Of a stretch of 64,000 nt of DNA, positions 51,230 through 59,781 are shown one piece after another (position 1 is the stretch's first letter; each line of letters opens with the position of its first letter). The DNA is taken from assembly GCF_004354015.1 (NCBI RefSeq), contig NZ_SMRU01000002.1, positions 1-64,000 of the forward strand, written 5' to 3'. The stretch comes from Arthrobacter terricola. GTDB lineage: Bacteria; Actinomycetota; Actinomycetes; Actinomycetales; Micrococcaceae. The position numbers and the translations under genes were made by a program. The notes under the pieces are model-generated. The model was not told the origin of the DNA. It did no database searches and saw nothing but the letters and a program-made list of their open reading frames with translations.

Positions 51230-52404
51230 GCCTCTGCCTTCTTCATAATGTTGTGTTCTCCACTGGAGTGGGAGATAAACTCCGCCAGCTTTTCGGAAAC
51301 GGCCTGCGCATCGTCGAAGGCATAGTCCTGGTCGGTGAGGGCAACGACGTGGATCCCCTGCTCCTGGAGTGCACGCCGCTGGTCGGGGAAGTCCCATCCG
51401 GTGGCTGTGTCGTTGAGCAGGTGCAGGAAGACTTCGACGTCGGCACGTGCGGCCACTGCAGCGTCAACCTTCATTGCGATGCGTCGTTTGATCCCGAAGG
51501 CCCATGACTCCGGAGCCTTGAAGGTATATCGGTCTGCGATCGCCTCCATCGGATCGATGGACTCGTTGATGGGGGTTTCGGCATACCGCGCACCGAACTC
51601 GGTGTCTTCACCCACCACCACGGCAGGAAGCGATTCCACTATTTCATGCAGGCGTTGGTGGTCCAGTGAACTGCCGGACAGGAACACCCGCGTGCTGTCT
51701 CGGGCCACCGCCGGTGCTGTTGGCACCTCGCTGGCCAAGAACTGTCGCAAGGCCGCGTTGAACGCCTTCTTCGGCATCAGCATCGAGGCCATGGTGATGG
51801 TGTGTGCGTCAACGCCGGAGATCCGAGGATCGTCCCCCGTGCGCAGAATGGCGACGTCGCGAAGCAGCGCGCGGGTCTCATTGGTGAGACTGATCGCGGC
51901 CGCGAGTTCGCCGTCGTCGATGACATTACCTGAGCGGTCCTCAAGGTAAGCGCGGAACTCACGATGCAACCGCAGGTTGTAATCCCGATGCTCCCGGTAC
52001 GTGCCCCGCACACGCTCCAGGTAGTACACGTCGCCGAAGTCCGGGGTAGCTGAAATCTGCCGGTAGGCCTCAAGGAACCCGTGGGTGTTCGCCAGCCAGC
52101 GGTCGCCGCCGGTCACACAGAGCACATCGACCGAATCGTGGCGGCCGGTGACCATCGCCTCGGTCAGATGGCGCACTCGCGAAGGTACCGAGAGATCCAG
52201 ATAGGGATCCACGGTGGCGGTGCCCGAGCTAGGGTCGCCGGTCAAAAGCATCGGATGGAAGCCGGCGGCGATCGCCAACTCCTCAGGGAAGCCGGTGTCG
52301 AGGAATCCGATCACCGGACGTCCGCCGAACGAGGCCAGCGCATCGACGGCGTCCGGATCGAAGCGGTTCTCCACGACTTGCCGGAAAAGACTGAGGGCAT
52401 TCAC
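51226..52404 (-). CDS. 2-hydroxyacyl-CoA dehydratase-like subunit, second
   Basis: GTG 52404 follows GGAGCTGATTCC. The 392-residue protein has the family fold pattern: RPVIGFLDTGFPEELAIAAGFHP, DVLCVTGGDRWLANTHG, and a late VVALTDQDYAFDD. The family coordinates a [4Fe-4S] cluster through Cys at positions where this protein has DLSVPSRVRHL and VTGGD. I see only one Cys near these sites (LCVT), shifted from the usual place. It is translated with the adjoining subunit and CoA-transferase genes. The real reaction may differ from dehydration. Confidence 0.65.
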   Translation of the reverse strand: MNALSLFRQVVENRFDPDAVDALASFGGRPVIGFLDTGFPEELAIAAGFHPMLLTGDPSSGTATVDPYLDLSVPSRVRHLTEAMVTGRHDSVDVLCVTGGDRWLANTHGFLEAYRQISATPDFGDVYYLERVRGTYREHRDYNLRLHREFRAYLEDRSGNVIDDGELAAAISLTNETRALLRDVAILRTGDDPRISGVDAHTITMASMLMPKKAFNAALRQFLASEVPTAPAVARDSTRVFLSGSSLDHQRLHEIVESLPAVVVGEDTEFGARYAETPINESIDPMEAIADRYTFKAPESWAFGIKRRIAMKVDAAVAARADVEVFLHLLNDTATGWDFPDQRRALQEQGIHVVALTDQDYAFDDAQAVSEKLAEFISHSSGEHNIMKKAEA

Positions 52405-52441
52405 GGAATCAGCTCCAATCCAGGGAAGTTGACGGCTTGTT

Positions 52442-53743
52442 TCATCGGGATCCCTCGATCTGTTCAATGAATTCGGTGACCTCGGCGCGCATCGCGTCCT
52501 CGTCCCAAGCCGCATTGTCGAACGGCGAGTAGTCCAGGAGCAGGACAGCGATTCCCTCCCGGCGGAGGGCCTCAGCCATGAAGCGCGAACTCGCGGACGC
52601 TTCGCGGGTAGCACCCCTGGCAGGAAGTACGACGCCGTCGATGCGGTAGTCCCGCGATTGGGCGACGATGAGTTCCGCCGCTGACCGCTGGCTCGGGCCC
52701 GTGTACTTCATGTGCCGGCGCATATACGCCGCACGCAGGGCATTCCTTCGGTCCGGCTGCATCATGCGCTGCGCCCGGGGAAGATACATCGTCTCCACGA
52801 AAATCGCACCGTGGCTTTCTTCCCAGGCGTTGTAGAAGCCCAGGTTGAACCAGAGCGGGGTGCCGGCCCAGAGCAGTCGCATCCGCTCCCCTTCGACGGC
52901 GACTTCACGGTTCTCGACTTTTTCCTTGACCTCCCGGTACATGCCCTTGACGTGGTCCAAAGCCCACTCATGCCCGAAGTGGGTCTCGAAGATGCCCACC
53001 TCCGTGTATGCGTCCGTCGCAGTGTAGGGCGCCGGACCGGCCGACTTGTAGGCCAGGTCCGTGATTTTCCAGTAGTACTCGGCCATCTCGTCGGCCCGTT
53101 GCAGGTATTCACGCAGGCGCGTCTCGCTGTACGGCTTGCCGGTCACCGACTCCAGGAACCGGACGCAACCTTCGAACTCGCGCACATTGAAGTCGATCAG
53201 GTTCTCATTGCGCCACTCAGGGCCCTCCCACCACCGCGGAGGGATCGAGGCCTGGCGGTGCGGATCATCCATTAGGTAGATGGGCGAGCCGAACTCCCGC
53301 GCGTACAACTCGTAGATGGCCGGTTCGGTCATGTAGCCGCCCACGATGGCGGAGGGCTTAGGCAAGCCACCATATGGTGCGATCTCCGGGTCCGGCTGGA
53401 AGCAGTACCCCAGGGGAAGGCTCTCGTAGTTGGAGAGGGAGCGGAAGTAGCCCCGTTCATCGATCGCGCCTTGGTAGTGCTCGAAGAGCTGCTTTGCTGC
53501 CATGACCGATCCGTACTGGACGGGTAACACCAGGTACAGATCCATGGCATTGAACAGCTCCATGGGACCGTAGCCGAAGACAAACGACTCGCCGTTGGCG
53601 ATGTCCTCCCACATCCGAGTGGTGTAGGCGCGGTTCAGGGCGGTGGCCTCGGCCGAAGATGCGAGGCGCTTCTTGCTCCGCGCGCCCTTCCACGCGGGGG
53701 CGGCCTTGATCTCTGTAATGGGACTCTCCTTCAGGCCGGTCAT
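52442..53743 (-). CDS. 2-hydroxyacyl-CoA dehydratase-like subunit, first
   Basis: The 433-residue protein aligns with the HgdB/BcrB-type family: FGYGPMELFNAMDLYLVLP, GYFRSLSNYESLPLGY, PKPSAIVGGYMTEPAIYE, IYLMDDPHRQ and LLWAGTPLWFN. The conserved Cys of the family in G-Y-x-x-x-L-C-S-Y and in the P-x-P-x-x-V...C segment appear as Asn (SNY) and Thr (YMTEP). The ATG overlaps the ABC ATPase stop by four bases. Both the fold and its neighbour subunit are recognised, but the lack of iron-sulfur ligands makes the enzyme activity uncertain. No HgdC/BcrAD-like activator ATPase is seen in the window. Confidence 0.65.
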   Translation of the reverse strand: MTGLKESPITEIKAAPAWKGARSKKRLASSAEATALNRAYTTRMWEDIANGESFVFGYGPMELFNAMDLYLVLPVQYGSVMAAKQLFEHYQGAIDERGYFRSLSNYESLPLGYCFQPDPEIAPYGGLPKPSAIVGGYMTEPAIYELYAREFGSPIYLMDDPHRQASIPPRWWEGPEWRNENLIDFNVREFEGCVRFLESVTGKPYSETRLREYLQRADEMAEYYWKITDLAYKSAGPAPYTATDAYTEVGIFETHFGHEWALDHVKGMYREVKEKVENREVAVEGERMRLLWAGTPLWFNLGFYNAWEESHGAIFVETMYLPRAQRMMQPDRRNALRAAYMRRHMKYTGPSQRSAAELIVAQSRDYRIDGVVLPARGATREASASSRFMAEALRREGIAVLLLDYSPFDNAAWDEDAMRAEVTEFIEQIEGSR

Positions 53744-54849
53744 AACGAGGACTCCAGGTTTCCGGACACAGCTACGGCGGGCAGTGTTGATTTGGGGGTC
53801 CCGTCATACGCGGCGCCGATTCCGGTTTCGGTACCGGCTTCCGTCAAGGAGCTGATCGCTCGGCCGGCCAACACAGGGCCGCTGGTGTGAAGGTGGCACT
53901 TGGCGACGCCGCCACCCGGGATCTCCACCTTGGGCGGGGCTTTCTGCGCGCAGATCTCCATGGCGAACGGGCACCTCTGGTGGAAGGCACAACCGCTGGG
54001 CGGGTTCGTGGGATCGGGAATGTCGCCCCGCAGCAAGAGCTTCGTCGTGGCCCTCTGCGCCACCGGATCCGGTACCGGTACGGCGTTCAGCAGGACCTGC
54101 GTATACGGGTGGGCTGCTGCTCCAAAGATTCGGTCGACCGGTCCTTCTTCGACGATCTCGCCGAGGTACATGACGGCGACGTAGTCAGATATGTGGCGGA
54201 CCACCGCAAGATCGTGCGAAATGAAGAGGTAGGACAGACCGATCTTGTCACGGAGTTCTTCGAGCAGGTTGATGACTTGGTTCTGGGTCGATACGTCCAA
54301 GGCGCTGACTGCTTCATCGCACACCAAAATCTCGGGGTTGAGTACGATGGCCCGGGCGATCGCCACCCGCTGCCGCTGGCCGCCGGAGAACTCGTCCGGG
54401 TAGCGGTCCGCGTAATCGGCGTTCAGGCCCACCAGAGCGAGTACCTCGCTGATCCGTTCGGCACGCTCAGCTGCGCTCAGCTTCGTGTGGACCTTCAGCG
54501 GTTCAGCGATGCTCGCACCCACCGTGAGCGATGGGTTCAGCGATGAGTAAGGGTCTTGGAAGACCATCTGGATCCGCTTGCGCTCCTTGCGGAATGCGCC
54601 CGGCTTCAAGCCCGAAACGTCGCGGCCGTCCAGCTTGACTGTCCCCTCTGACGGGATAAGCCGCATCAGGGCCCGTGCCAGTGTCGACTTCCCTGAGCCG
54701 GATTCCCCCACCAGGCCCAGCGTCTCACCGGCGCGCAGTGTGATGTCCACTCCTCGGACCGCCTGCACGGTGGTGGAATGGCCGGCCCGCCGGACGGGGA
54801 ACGAGACCTTGAGGTCTTCGGTCTGCATCACGATTTTATCCGTGCTCAT
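53740..54849 (-). CDS. Oligopeptide-type ABC transporter ATPase (OppF-like)
   Basis: The 369-residue protein has GESGSGKSTLARALM (Walker A), FSGGQRQRVAIARA (signature), ILVCDEAVSALDVS (Walker B) and the Opp C-terminal GCAFHQRCPFAMEIC Cys pattern typical of Dpp/Opp ATPases. It energises import with the OppD-like subunit. ATG 54849 lies in the OppD stop (ATGA). Translational coupling to the dehydratase-like gene ties the transporter to the pathway. Confidence 0.92.
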   Translation of the reverse strand: MSTDKIVMQTEDLKVSFPVRRAGHSTTVQAVRGVDITLRAGETLGLVGESGSGKSTLARALMRLIPSEGTVKLDGRDVSGLKPGAFRKERKRIQMVFQDPYSSLNPSLTVGASIAEPLKVHTKLSAAERAERISEVLALVGLNADYADRYPDEFSGGQRQRVAIARAIVLNPEILVCDEAVSALDVSTQNQVINLLEELRDKIGLSYLFISHDLAVVRHISDYVAVMYLGEIVEEGPVDRIFGAAAHPYTQVLLNAVPVPDPVAQRATTKLLLRGDIPDPTNPPSGCAFHQRCPFAMEICAQKAPPKVEIPGGGVAKCHLHTSGPVLAGRAISSLTEAGTETGIGAAYDGTPKSTLPAVAVSGNLESSL

Positions 54850-55844
54850 GATTCGTTCTCCTCCATCCAGGTATTTCCCCGTAAACAACGATTCGAACGC
54901 CCCGGGGAGATCTCCAACAGCGTCGTAGGCTGTTCGCAGGAGTCAAGACGGTGCCGGCAGCGCGGAGCGAACCTGCACCCTGCGGGAAAATCCGTGGGCT
55001 TGGGCGGAGATCCCGGAATCCATTCAAGGCTCCCCCGCCGGCTCGCGATACTCGGCATGGCTGCCAGCAGGCGGTCTGTGTAAGGATGCTGGGGGGCCGC
55101 GAAAGTCTCGAATACGTCCCCTTCCTCCACGATCTGGCCCGCATACATCACGGCCAGGCGGTCGCAGATGTCCGCGACCACGCCCATGTTGTGGGTAATG
55201 AAAATCATCGCCAGCCCCAGGTCCTCCTTCATCTCGGTCAGGAGGGCCAGTATCTGCGCCTGGACACTGACATCAAGTGCGGTGGTGGGTTCATCGGCAA
55301 TGAGCATCGACGGGTTGTTCGCTATCGCCATGGCAATCAGGACACGCTGGCGCATTCCGCCGGAGAATTCGTGCGGGTAACTGTCAGCCCGGACGCGTGC
55401 GCTGGGGATCCGCACCTTATCCATGGCCTCGATCGCCATCTCCTTGGCCTGCGCCGCGGTCACGTGTTGGTGGACGCGGATGCCGGCGGCGATCTGGTGG
55501 CCCACTTTGAAGGCAGGATCCAGGCTGGTCATGGGTTCCTGGAACACCATGGCGATCTCGTTCCCGCGCATGCTTTCCAGTTCACGGTCATTGAGGCGAA
55601 GCAGGTCTTTGCCCTGGAACGCCGCCGTACCGGAAAGCCGCTGGCCACGCTGGCGCCCCATAAAACCCATGAGCGACATGGCAGAGACGCTCTTCCCAGA
55701 ACCGGACTCCCCCACCAGGCCCAGGGTCTCCCCGGGCTTGACCGAGAAGGACACATCGTCAACCAGGGGCACCCAAGCGCCGTTAAAGTCGATTTCAACA
55801 CGGAGGTTCTCGACGTTCAGCAATGGGTCTTTGGCGCCGGTCAT
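54846..55844 (-). CDS. Oligopeptide-type ABC transporter ATPase (OppD-like)
   Basis: The 332-residue protein has GLVGESGSGKSVSAMSLMG (Walker A), EFSGGMRQRVLIAMA (signature), LIADEPTTALDVSVQAQ (Walker B), and the C-terminal GCRFAPRCRHRLDSC Cys motif. It forms the ATPase heterodimer with the OppF-like protein. ATG 55844 overlaps the OppC stop. Confidence 0.92.
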   Translation of the reverse strand: MTGAKDPLLNVENLRVEIDFNGAWVPLVDDVSFSVKPGETLGLVGESGSGKSVSAMSLMGFMGRQRGQRLSGTAAFQGKDLLRLNDRELESMRGNEIAMVFQEPMTSLDPAFKVGHQIAAGIRVHQHVTAAQAKEMAIEAMDKVRIPSARVRADSYPHEFSGGMRQRVLIAMAIANNPSMLIADEPTTALDVSVQAQILALLTEMKEDLGLAMIFITHNMGVVADICDRLAVMYAGQIVEEGDVFETFAAPQHPYTDRLLAAMPSIASRRGSLEWIPGSPPKPTDFPAGCRFAPRCRHRLDSCEQPTTLLEISPGRSNRCLRGNTWMEENES

Positions 55845-56725
55845 CGACGTACCTTCTTTCCAATCGAATCCCGGACGCCGTCGCCCAGGACATTCAGGGC
55901 CAGCACGCTTATGGCGATGCAGACGCCGGGGAAGACTGCCAACCACGGCGAGCGGGAGATGTAGGTGAACGCGCTGCCAAGCATCGCTCCCCAGCTCGCT
56001 TCTGGTGGCTGGACTCCGAGTCCGATGAAGCTCAGCCCCGCTTCGATCAACATGACGGTGCCTGCCAGGATTGCCGCGAAGACCACCAAGGGTGCCAGGA
56101 CATTCGGCAGGATGTGACGGAACACGATCTGATAGGACGGGGTGCCGATGCTCCTCGCGGCCTCGATATAGGTCTCTTCGCGGATTCCCAAAACGGATCC
56201 ACGCACGAGCCGGATGGCCCTGGGCGCGGTGCTGAGGCCGATGGCTGTCATCGCGTTCGTCAGGTTTGGACCGAGAATTCCCGCGATCGCCATGGCCAGC
56301 AACAGGGCCGGGAAACTCATGAGGGCGTCTGTGACGAACATGATCACCTTGTCGACCCAGGCGCCGAAGAATCCGGACACCAGTCCCAGCGGTACCCCGA
56401 TGACCAAGGCAATACCGGTTCCTTGGAGCGCCGCTATCAGAGACACCCGTCCTCCGACCAGGAGCCGGCTGGCCACGTCACGTCCCAGTTCGTCGGTTCC
56501 CAACAGATGCCCTGGCGCTCCGGGCTGTAGCAACACAGTGTTAAGGTCAGTTGCATTGGGGTCGTAGGGGGTGATCCACGGGGCCACAATTGCTACCACT
56601 GCGAGAATGCACAGGATGGCGAGGCCGGCCATTGCTACGGGCTGCTTCTTCAAGCGGGCTGAGAAGCGGTTTGGATTCACCGGACGCGGCGCCTTCCGCG
56701 CTGATTGTTTCGCCGGGACGCTCAC
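55841..56725 (-). CDS. ABC transporter permease (OppC/DppC-like)
   Basis: GTG 56725 overlaps the OppB TAG by one base. The 294-residue protein has one N-terminal transmembrane helix (AMAGLAILCILAVVAIVAP), HLLGTDELGRDVASRLL, and the permease EAA-like loop EETYIEAARSIGTPSYQIVFRHILPN. The frame extends upstream to 57466, but that part overlaps OppB in another frame and is not used. Confidence 0.9.
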   Translation of the reverse strand: MSVPAKQSARKAPRPVNPNRFSARLKKQPVAMAGLAILCILAVVAIVAPWITPYDPNATDLNTVLLQPGAPGHLLGTDELGRDVASRLLVGGRVSLIAALQGTGIALVIGVPLGLVSGFFGAWVDKVIMFVTDALMSFPALLLAMAIAGILGPNLTNAMTAIGLSTAPRAIRLVRGSVLGIREETYIEAARSIGTPSYQIVFRHILPNVLAPLVVFAAILAGTVMLIEAGLSFIGLGVQPPEASWGAMLGSAFTYISRSPWLAVFPGVCIAISVLALNVLGDGVRDSIGKKVRR

Positions 56726-57756
56726 TAGATACGCACCTTTGGGTTGAGGACGGTGTAGATGAGGTCCGTCGCGAAATTGATGATGATCACGAAGCAAGCG
56801 TTGAGTAGCACCACGGCCTGGAGAATAGGCAGGTCCTTCAGCGTGACCGAATCGATGGCCAAGGTCCCGACGCCCGGTAGGCTGAATACTTTTTCCACCA
56901 CCACGCTGCCTCCAAGGAGCACGGCCGTCTGGAACCCCACCACGGTGGCCAGCGGCGGCGCACCGTTCTTGAGAGCCCTCTGCCACAAGACCTTCCGCCG
57001 GGTCAGCCCTTGGGCCCTCGCCGTACGAATGTAGTCCTGCGAGAGAATTTCGGAGACGCTGCTCCGGGTCTGACGTTGCAGCTCGGCCCCGGCCGCAGCC
57101 GCCAATGCTATGGCCGGAAGGACAAGGTGCATGAACCATGAGCCGGCGTTTTTGGTGATGGGGGTGTAGCCGACTGCCGGGAAGATGTGCCAGTTCAGGG
57201 AGAAAAGGATCAGCAGGATCATTCCGACCCAGAAGTTCGGGGTGGCGATCCCCACAGTCGAGATGACTGTGGTGATCTTGTCCGCGAGACGGCCACGCCT
57301 GGTGGCTGACAGCAATCCCGCAAGGATGCCGAAGACAACCGCCGCGATGATCGCGAAGAGAGCAAGGGACAAGGTCACGGGTAGCCTGCTCATCACGAGG
57401 TCCGAGACCGGCGTGTGGTAAAAGAAGGAGGTTCCCAGATCGCCGTGAAGGACGCCATTCGTCCACGAGAAGTACTGCTCATACCACGGCTTGCCGAGCC
57501 CCAGCTGCGTGCGGATGGCGGCAATTGCTTCCGGTGTGGCGCCTTCCCCGGCCAGCGAAACGGCCGGATCGCCCGGGATCAGCGCGGACAATCCAAAGAC
57601 GGTAATCGTGACGGCCACGAACAGTAGCAGGGACCTCAGTATGCGGGTGCCCACGCTGCGAAGCAGCCCAGACAACGGGACGCGGCGTTTGGCCGGTGCC
57701 GGCAGTTTCTTCGGCTCCTGCAGGGCCGGACTTACGGATATGCCTGTCGGTGTCAT
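56725..57756 (-). CDS. ABC transporter permease (OppB/DppB-like)
   Basis: The 343-residue protein has an N-terminal transmembrane helix (RSLLLFVAVTITVFGLSALIPGDP), the LGDLGTS-like HGDLGTSFFY, and the permease loop SQDYIRTARAQGLTRRKVLWQ near 240. It pairs with the OppC-like permease. It follows the solute-binding protein gene after a gap of 117 bases. Confidence 0.9.
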   Translation of the reverse strand: MTPTGISVSPALQEPKKLPAPAKRRVPLSGLLRSVGTRILRSLLLFVAVTITVFGLSALIPGDPAVSLAGEGATPEAIAAIRTQLGLGKPWYEQYFSWTNGVLHGDLGTSFFYHTPVSDLVMSRLPVTLSLALFAIIAAVVFGILAGLLSATRRGRLADKITTVISTVGIATPNFWVGMILLILFSLNWHIFPAVGYTPITKNAGSWFMHLVLPAIALAAAAGAELQRQTRSSVSEILSQDYIRTARAQGLTRRKVLWQRALKNGAPPLATVVGFQTAVLLGGSVVVEKVFSLPGVGTLAIDSVTLKDLPILQAVVLLNACFVIIINFATDLIYTVLNPKVRI

Positions 57757-57873
57757 GCCGTCAGCACCACTTCTCGATCTCGAACACGGTAGTCTCTCTT
57801 CTTTGATGCGGTGTGCCGGCCCGGGAACCTTGGGAAGTCTCGTTTCCCAACGGGTTTCCCGGACCGGGCGCCG

Positions 57874-59415
57874 TTACTTGTTCGCCGCTACGCCCACACC
57901 GGTGAGGATGGGGTATCCGCTCTCCCACGGCTTCACACCAACCAGGGATTTGGAGTAAGCCACTACCTGGTACACCCAGGCCACGGGAGTGTTCGCCTGC
58001 GTGGATGCCGACGTGATCTCGGCAAGCTGGTCAAAGACCTTTGCGCGGGCGGCCGGATCCGCCGTGGCGGCGGACTGCTTGATCAGATCGGTCACCTTCG
58101 GGTCAGCGACCTTGCCCGGGTTGTAAGCGGCGCTCGGAAGCAGCATCTGCTGGTAGGCGTTGGACAGATCGTTCCTTCCATCGAAGGACCAGAGCCCGGC
58201 GGCCGCGGTTGGCTTGTACCACAGGGCGTCGGCGGGTCCTGAACCGGGAGGGGTAGTGACCTTGACGCTGACGCCGATCGCGGCCCAATTGGCCTGGATC
58301 GCCTCGGCCTCCTTCGCGAATTTCACCGGAGCAACAAAGTTAAAGGACAGCCCGTTCGCGTACCCCGCCTCGGCGAGCAACTTCTTGGCCTGCTCCGGGT
58401 CATACGCAATAGGCTTCGCCGCGCTGCTAAATCCTGGCAATCCATTGAGGCGGAACTGGGAGGCTGCCTCTCCCTGGTTAAGGAACACGCCCTTGACAAT
58501 GCCCTGACGGTCGATGGCCATGTTGAGCGCGTCGCGGACCCGCTGGTCGGCAAGCGGCTTGTAGAGGTCCGGGTTCCAGGTGATGCCGCTGAGCTGCCGT
58601 CCCTTGATGGGGTAGGTGCCCAGGGTGTCGCCCGCGGATTGAAGATCCGCGGCCTGTGCCGCTCCGACAACACCCATGTCAACGCTGCCCGACCGGATCG
58701 CGTTGGCCATGGCAACCGGGTCCTGGATTTGGGAGATGGTCACCCCTGCGATGTGCACGGTGTCCGGCGACCAGTATTTCGGCTGCTTCGTCAGGGTGAT
58801 GGACACACCAGCCTGGGCGCCCTCGAGCGTGAACGGGCCGGTGCCGACTGGCTTCGTGAAGTCGCCGGAGGCAATCACCTTGGCATCCATCATGATGCCG
58901 GCGCGGTCGCTCAGCACGGCAGGGAGCGAGACATCCGCCTGCTTCTGCACGAACCGCAGCTTGCTGGGACTGACGATGTCCACCTCCTGAACGTTCGCCA
59001 GCTGGCCCGCTACGGTCGAGCCCGGAGCTTTGAGGTAGTGGTCAATTGTTGCTTTCGCGCTCGTCGCATCGAAGGCGTCACCGTTGCTGAAGGTGACCCC
59101 CGTGCGAAGTGCGAATTCGTAGGTCTTGCCGCCGTCGGGGGTGTTCCAGGACTCAGCGAGGCTCGGAACGACATTGTTCTTCTCGTCAAGGCCGGTGAGT
59201 CCGTCATAGACCATTTTCTGAATGGGAACTTCCAGCGATCCGGCGGTCTTCGCGATGTCCCACGATGACTGGAGGTTGGTGACACCGACCTTGATGATGG
59301 CATCCGGGTTTACCTGAACGTCCTGGGACGTCGAGTTCCCCGGCGAAGCGCTGCAACCGGCCAATAGCACGGCCGTGATCCCGGCTGCGCCGCCAAGCAA
59401 TATGCGAGCTCTCAT
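57874..59415 (-). CDS. ABC transporter solute-binding lipoprotein (Opp/Dpp family 5)
   Basis: The 513-residue protein starts at ATG 59415 after GAAGGAGTGAA. It has a lipoprotein signal GITAVLLAGCSAS (lipid Cys near residue 21) and the SBP_bac_5 pattern: MVYDGLTGLDEKN, VPSLAESW, TYEFALRTGVTFSNGDAFDA, PVGTGPFTLE, and RVRDALNMAIDRQGIV. It captures a peptide or another polar ligand outside the cell. In this operon the ligand may be the pathway substrate, perhaps a CoA-ligatable acid or conjugate, but that is inference. Confidence 0.9.
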   Translation of the reverse strand: MRARILLGGAAGITAVLLAGCSASPGNSTSQDVQVNPDAIIKVGVTNLQSSWDIAKTAGSLEVPIQKMVYDGLTGLDEKNNVVPSLAESWNTPDGGKTYEFALRTGVTFSNGDAFDATSAKATIDHYLKAPGSTVAGQLANVQEVDIVSPSKLRFVQKQADVSLPAVLSDRAGIMMDAKVIASGDFTKPVGTGPFTLEGAQAGVSITLTKQPKYWSPDTVHIAGVTISQIQDPVAMANAIRSGSVDMGVVGAAQAADLQSAGDTLGTYPIKGRQLSGITWNPDLYKPLADQRVRDALNMAIDRQGIVKGVFLNQGEAASQFRLNGLPGFSSAAKPIAYDPEQAKKLLAEAGYANGLSFNFVAPVKFAKEAEAIQANWAAIGVSVKVTTPPGSGPADALWYKPTAAAGLWSFDGRNDLSNAYQQMLLPSAAYNPGKVADPKVTDLIKQSAATADPAARAKVFDQLAEITSASTQANTPVAWVYQVVAYSKSLVGVKPWESGYPILTGVGVAANK

Positions 59416-59671
59416 TTCACTCCTTCGTGATTCGCTTCCTGCGATCAGGTCGCACCCTTGTCGACTGAATTCTGACGATCGCTCAAACAACTGTCGCATG
59501 TTGGATGAATCACGTCAAGTAGCCCAAGTCACAGCCCGCACATCAGGAGGGCGAGGTCGCGGGATGACGTCGACGATAGCCACCAGCCCCTTGCATCGCC
59601 GGATTGGCGGGGCTAATAACCACCTGGGGATCGTCACCAAATCGACGCAATACTGCACGCGACCTCACGCC

Positions 59672-59720
59672 GTAATAATGCATATAATCGGTGATCACAC
59701 ACTTTTTTGCATTCTATTGC
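59672..59720. promoter_or_regulatory. Candidate PaaX-binding region in the divergent intergenic DNA
   Basis: AT-rich sequence in the 366-base gap between the solute-binding protein gene and the second paaX gene contains ATGCATATAATCGGTGATCA and, 7 bases after the next C/A run, TGCATTCTATTGC. The second motif shares 11 of 13 positions with 42350-42364 upstream of the first paaX gene, with one gap. The first resembles the published PaaX consensus WWTRTRATTCGYGWT, minus one base. Confidence 0.4.
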
Positions 59721-59781
59721 TAGATAAGTTGACCACCGCGGGAAGCTTCCGCGTTTCCACCACAGACACCGGAGTCCATAC

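Noticed and set aside
56726-57466. Longer N-terminus for the OppC-like permease
   Set aside because: The extension overlaps OppB in another frame, has no permease features, and the GTG at 56725 is placed exactly at the OppB stop.
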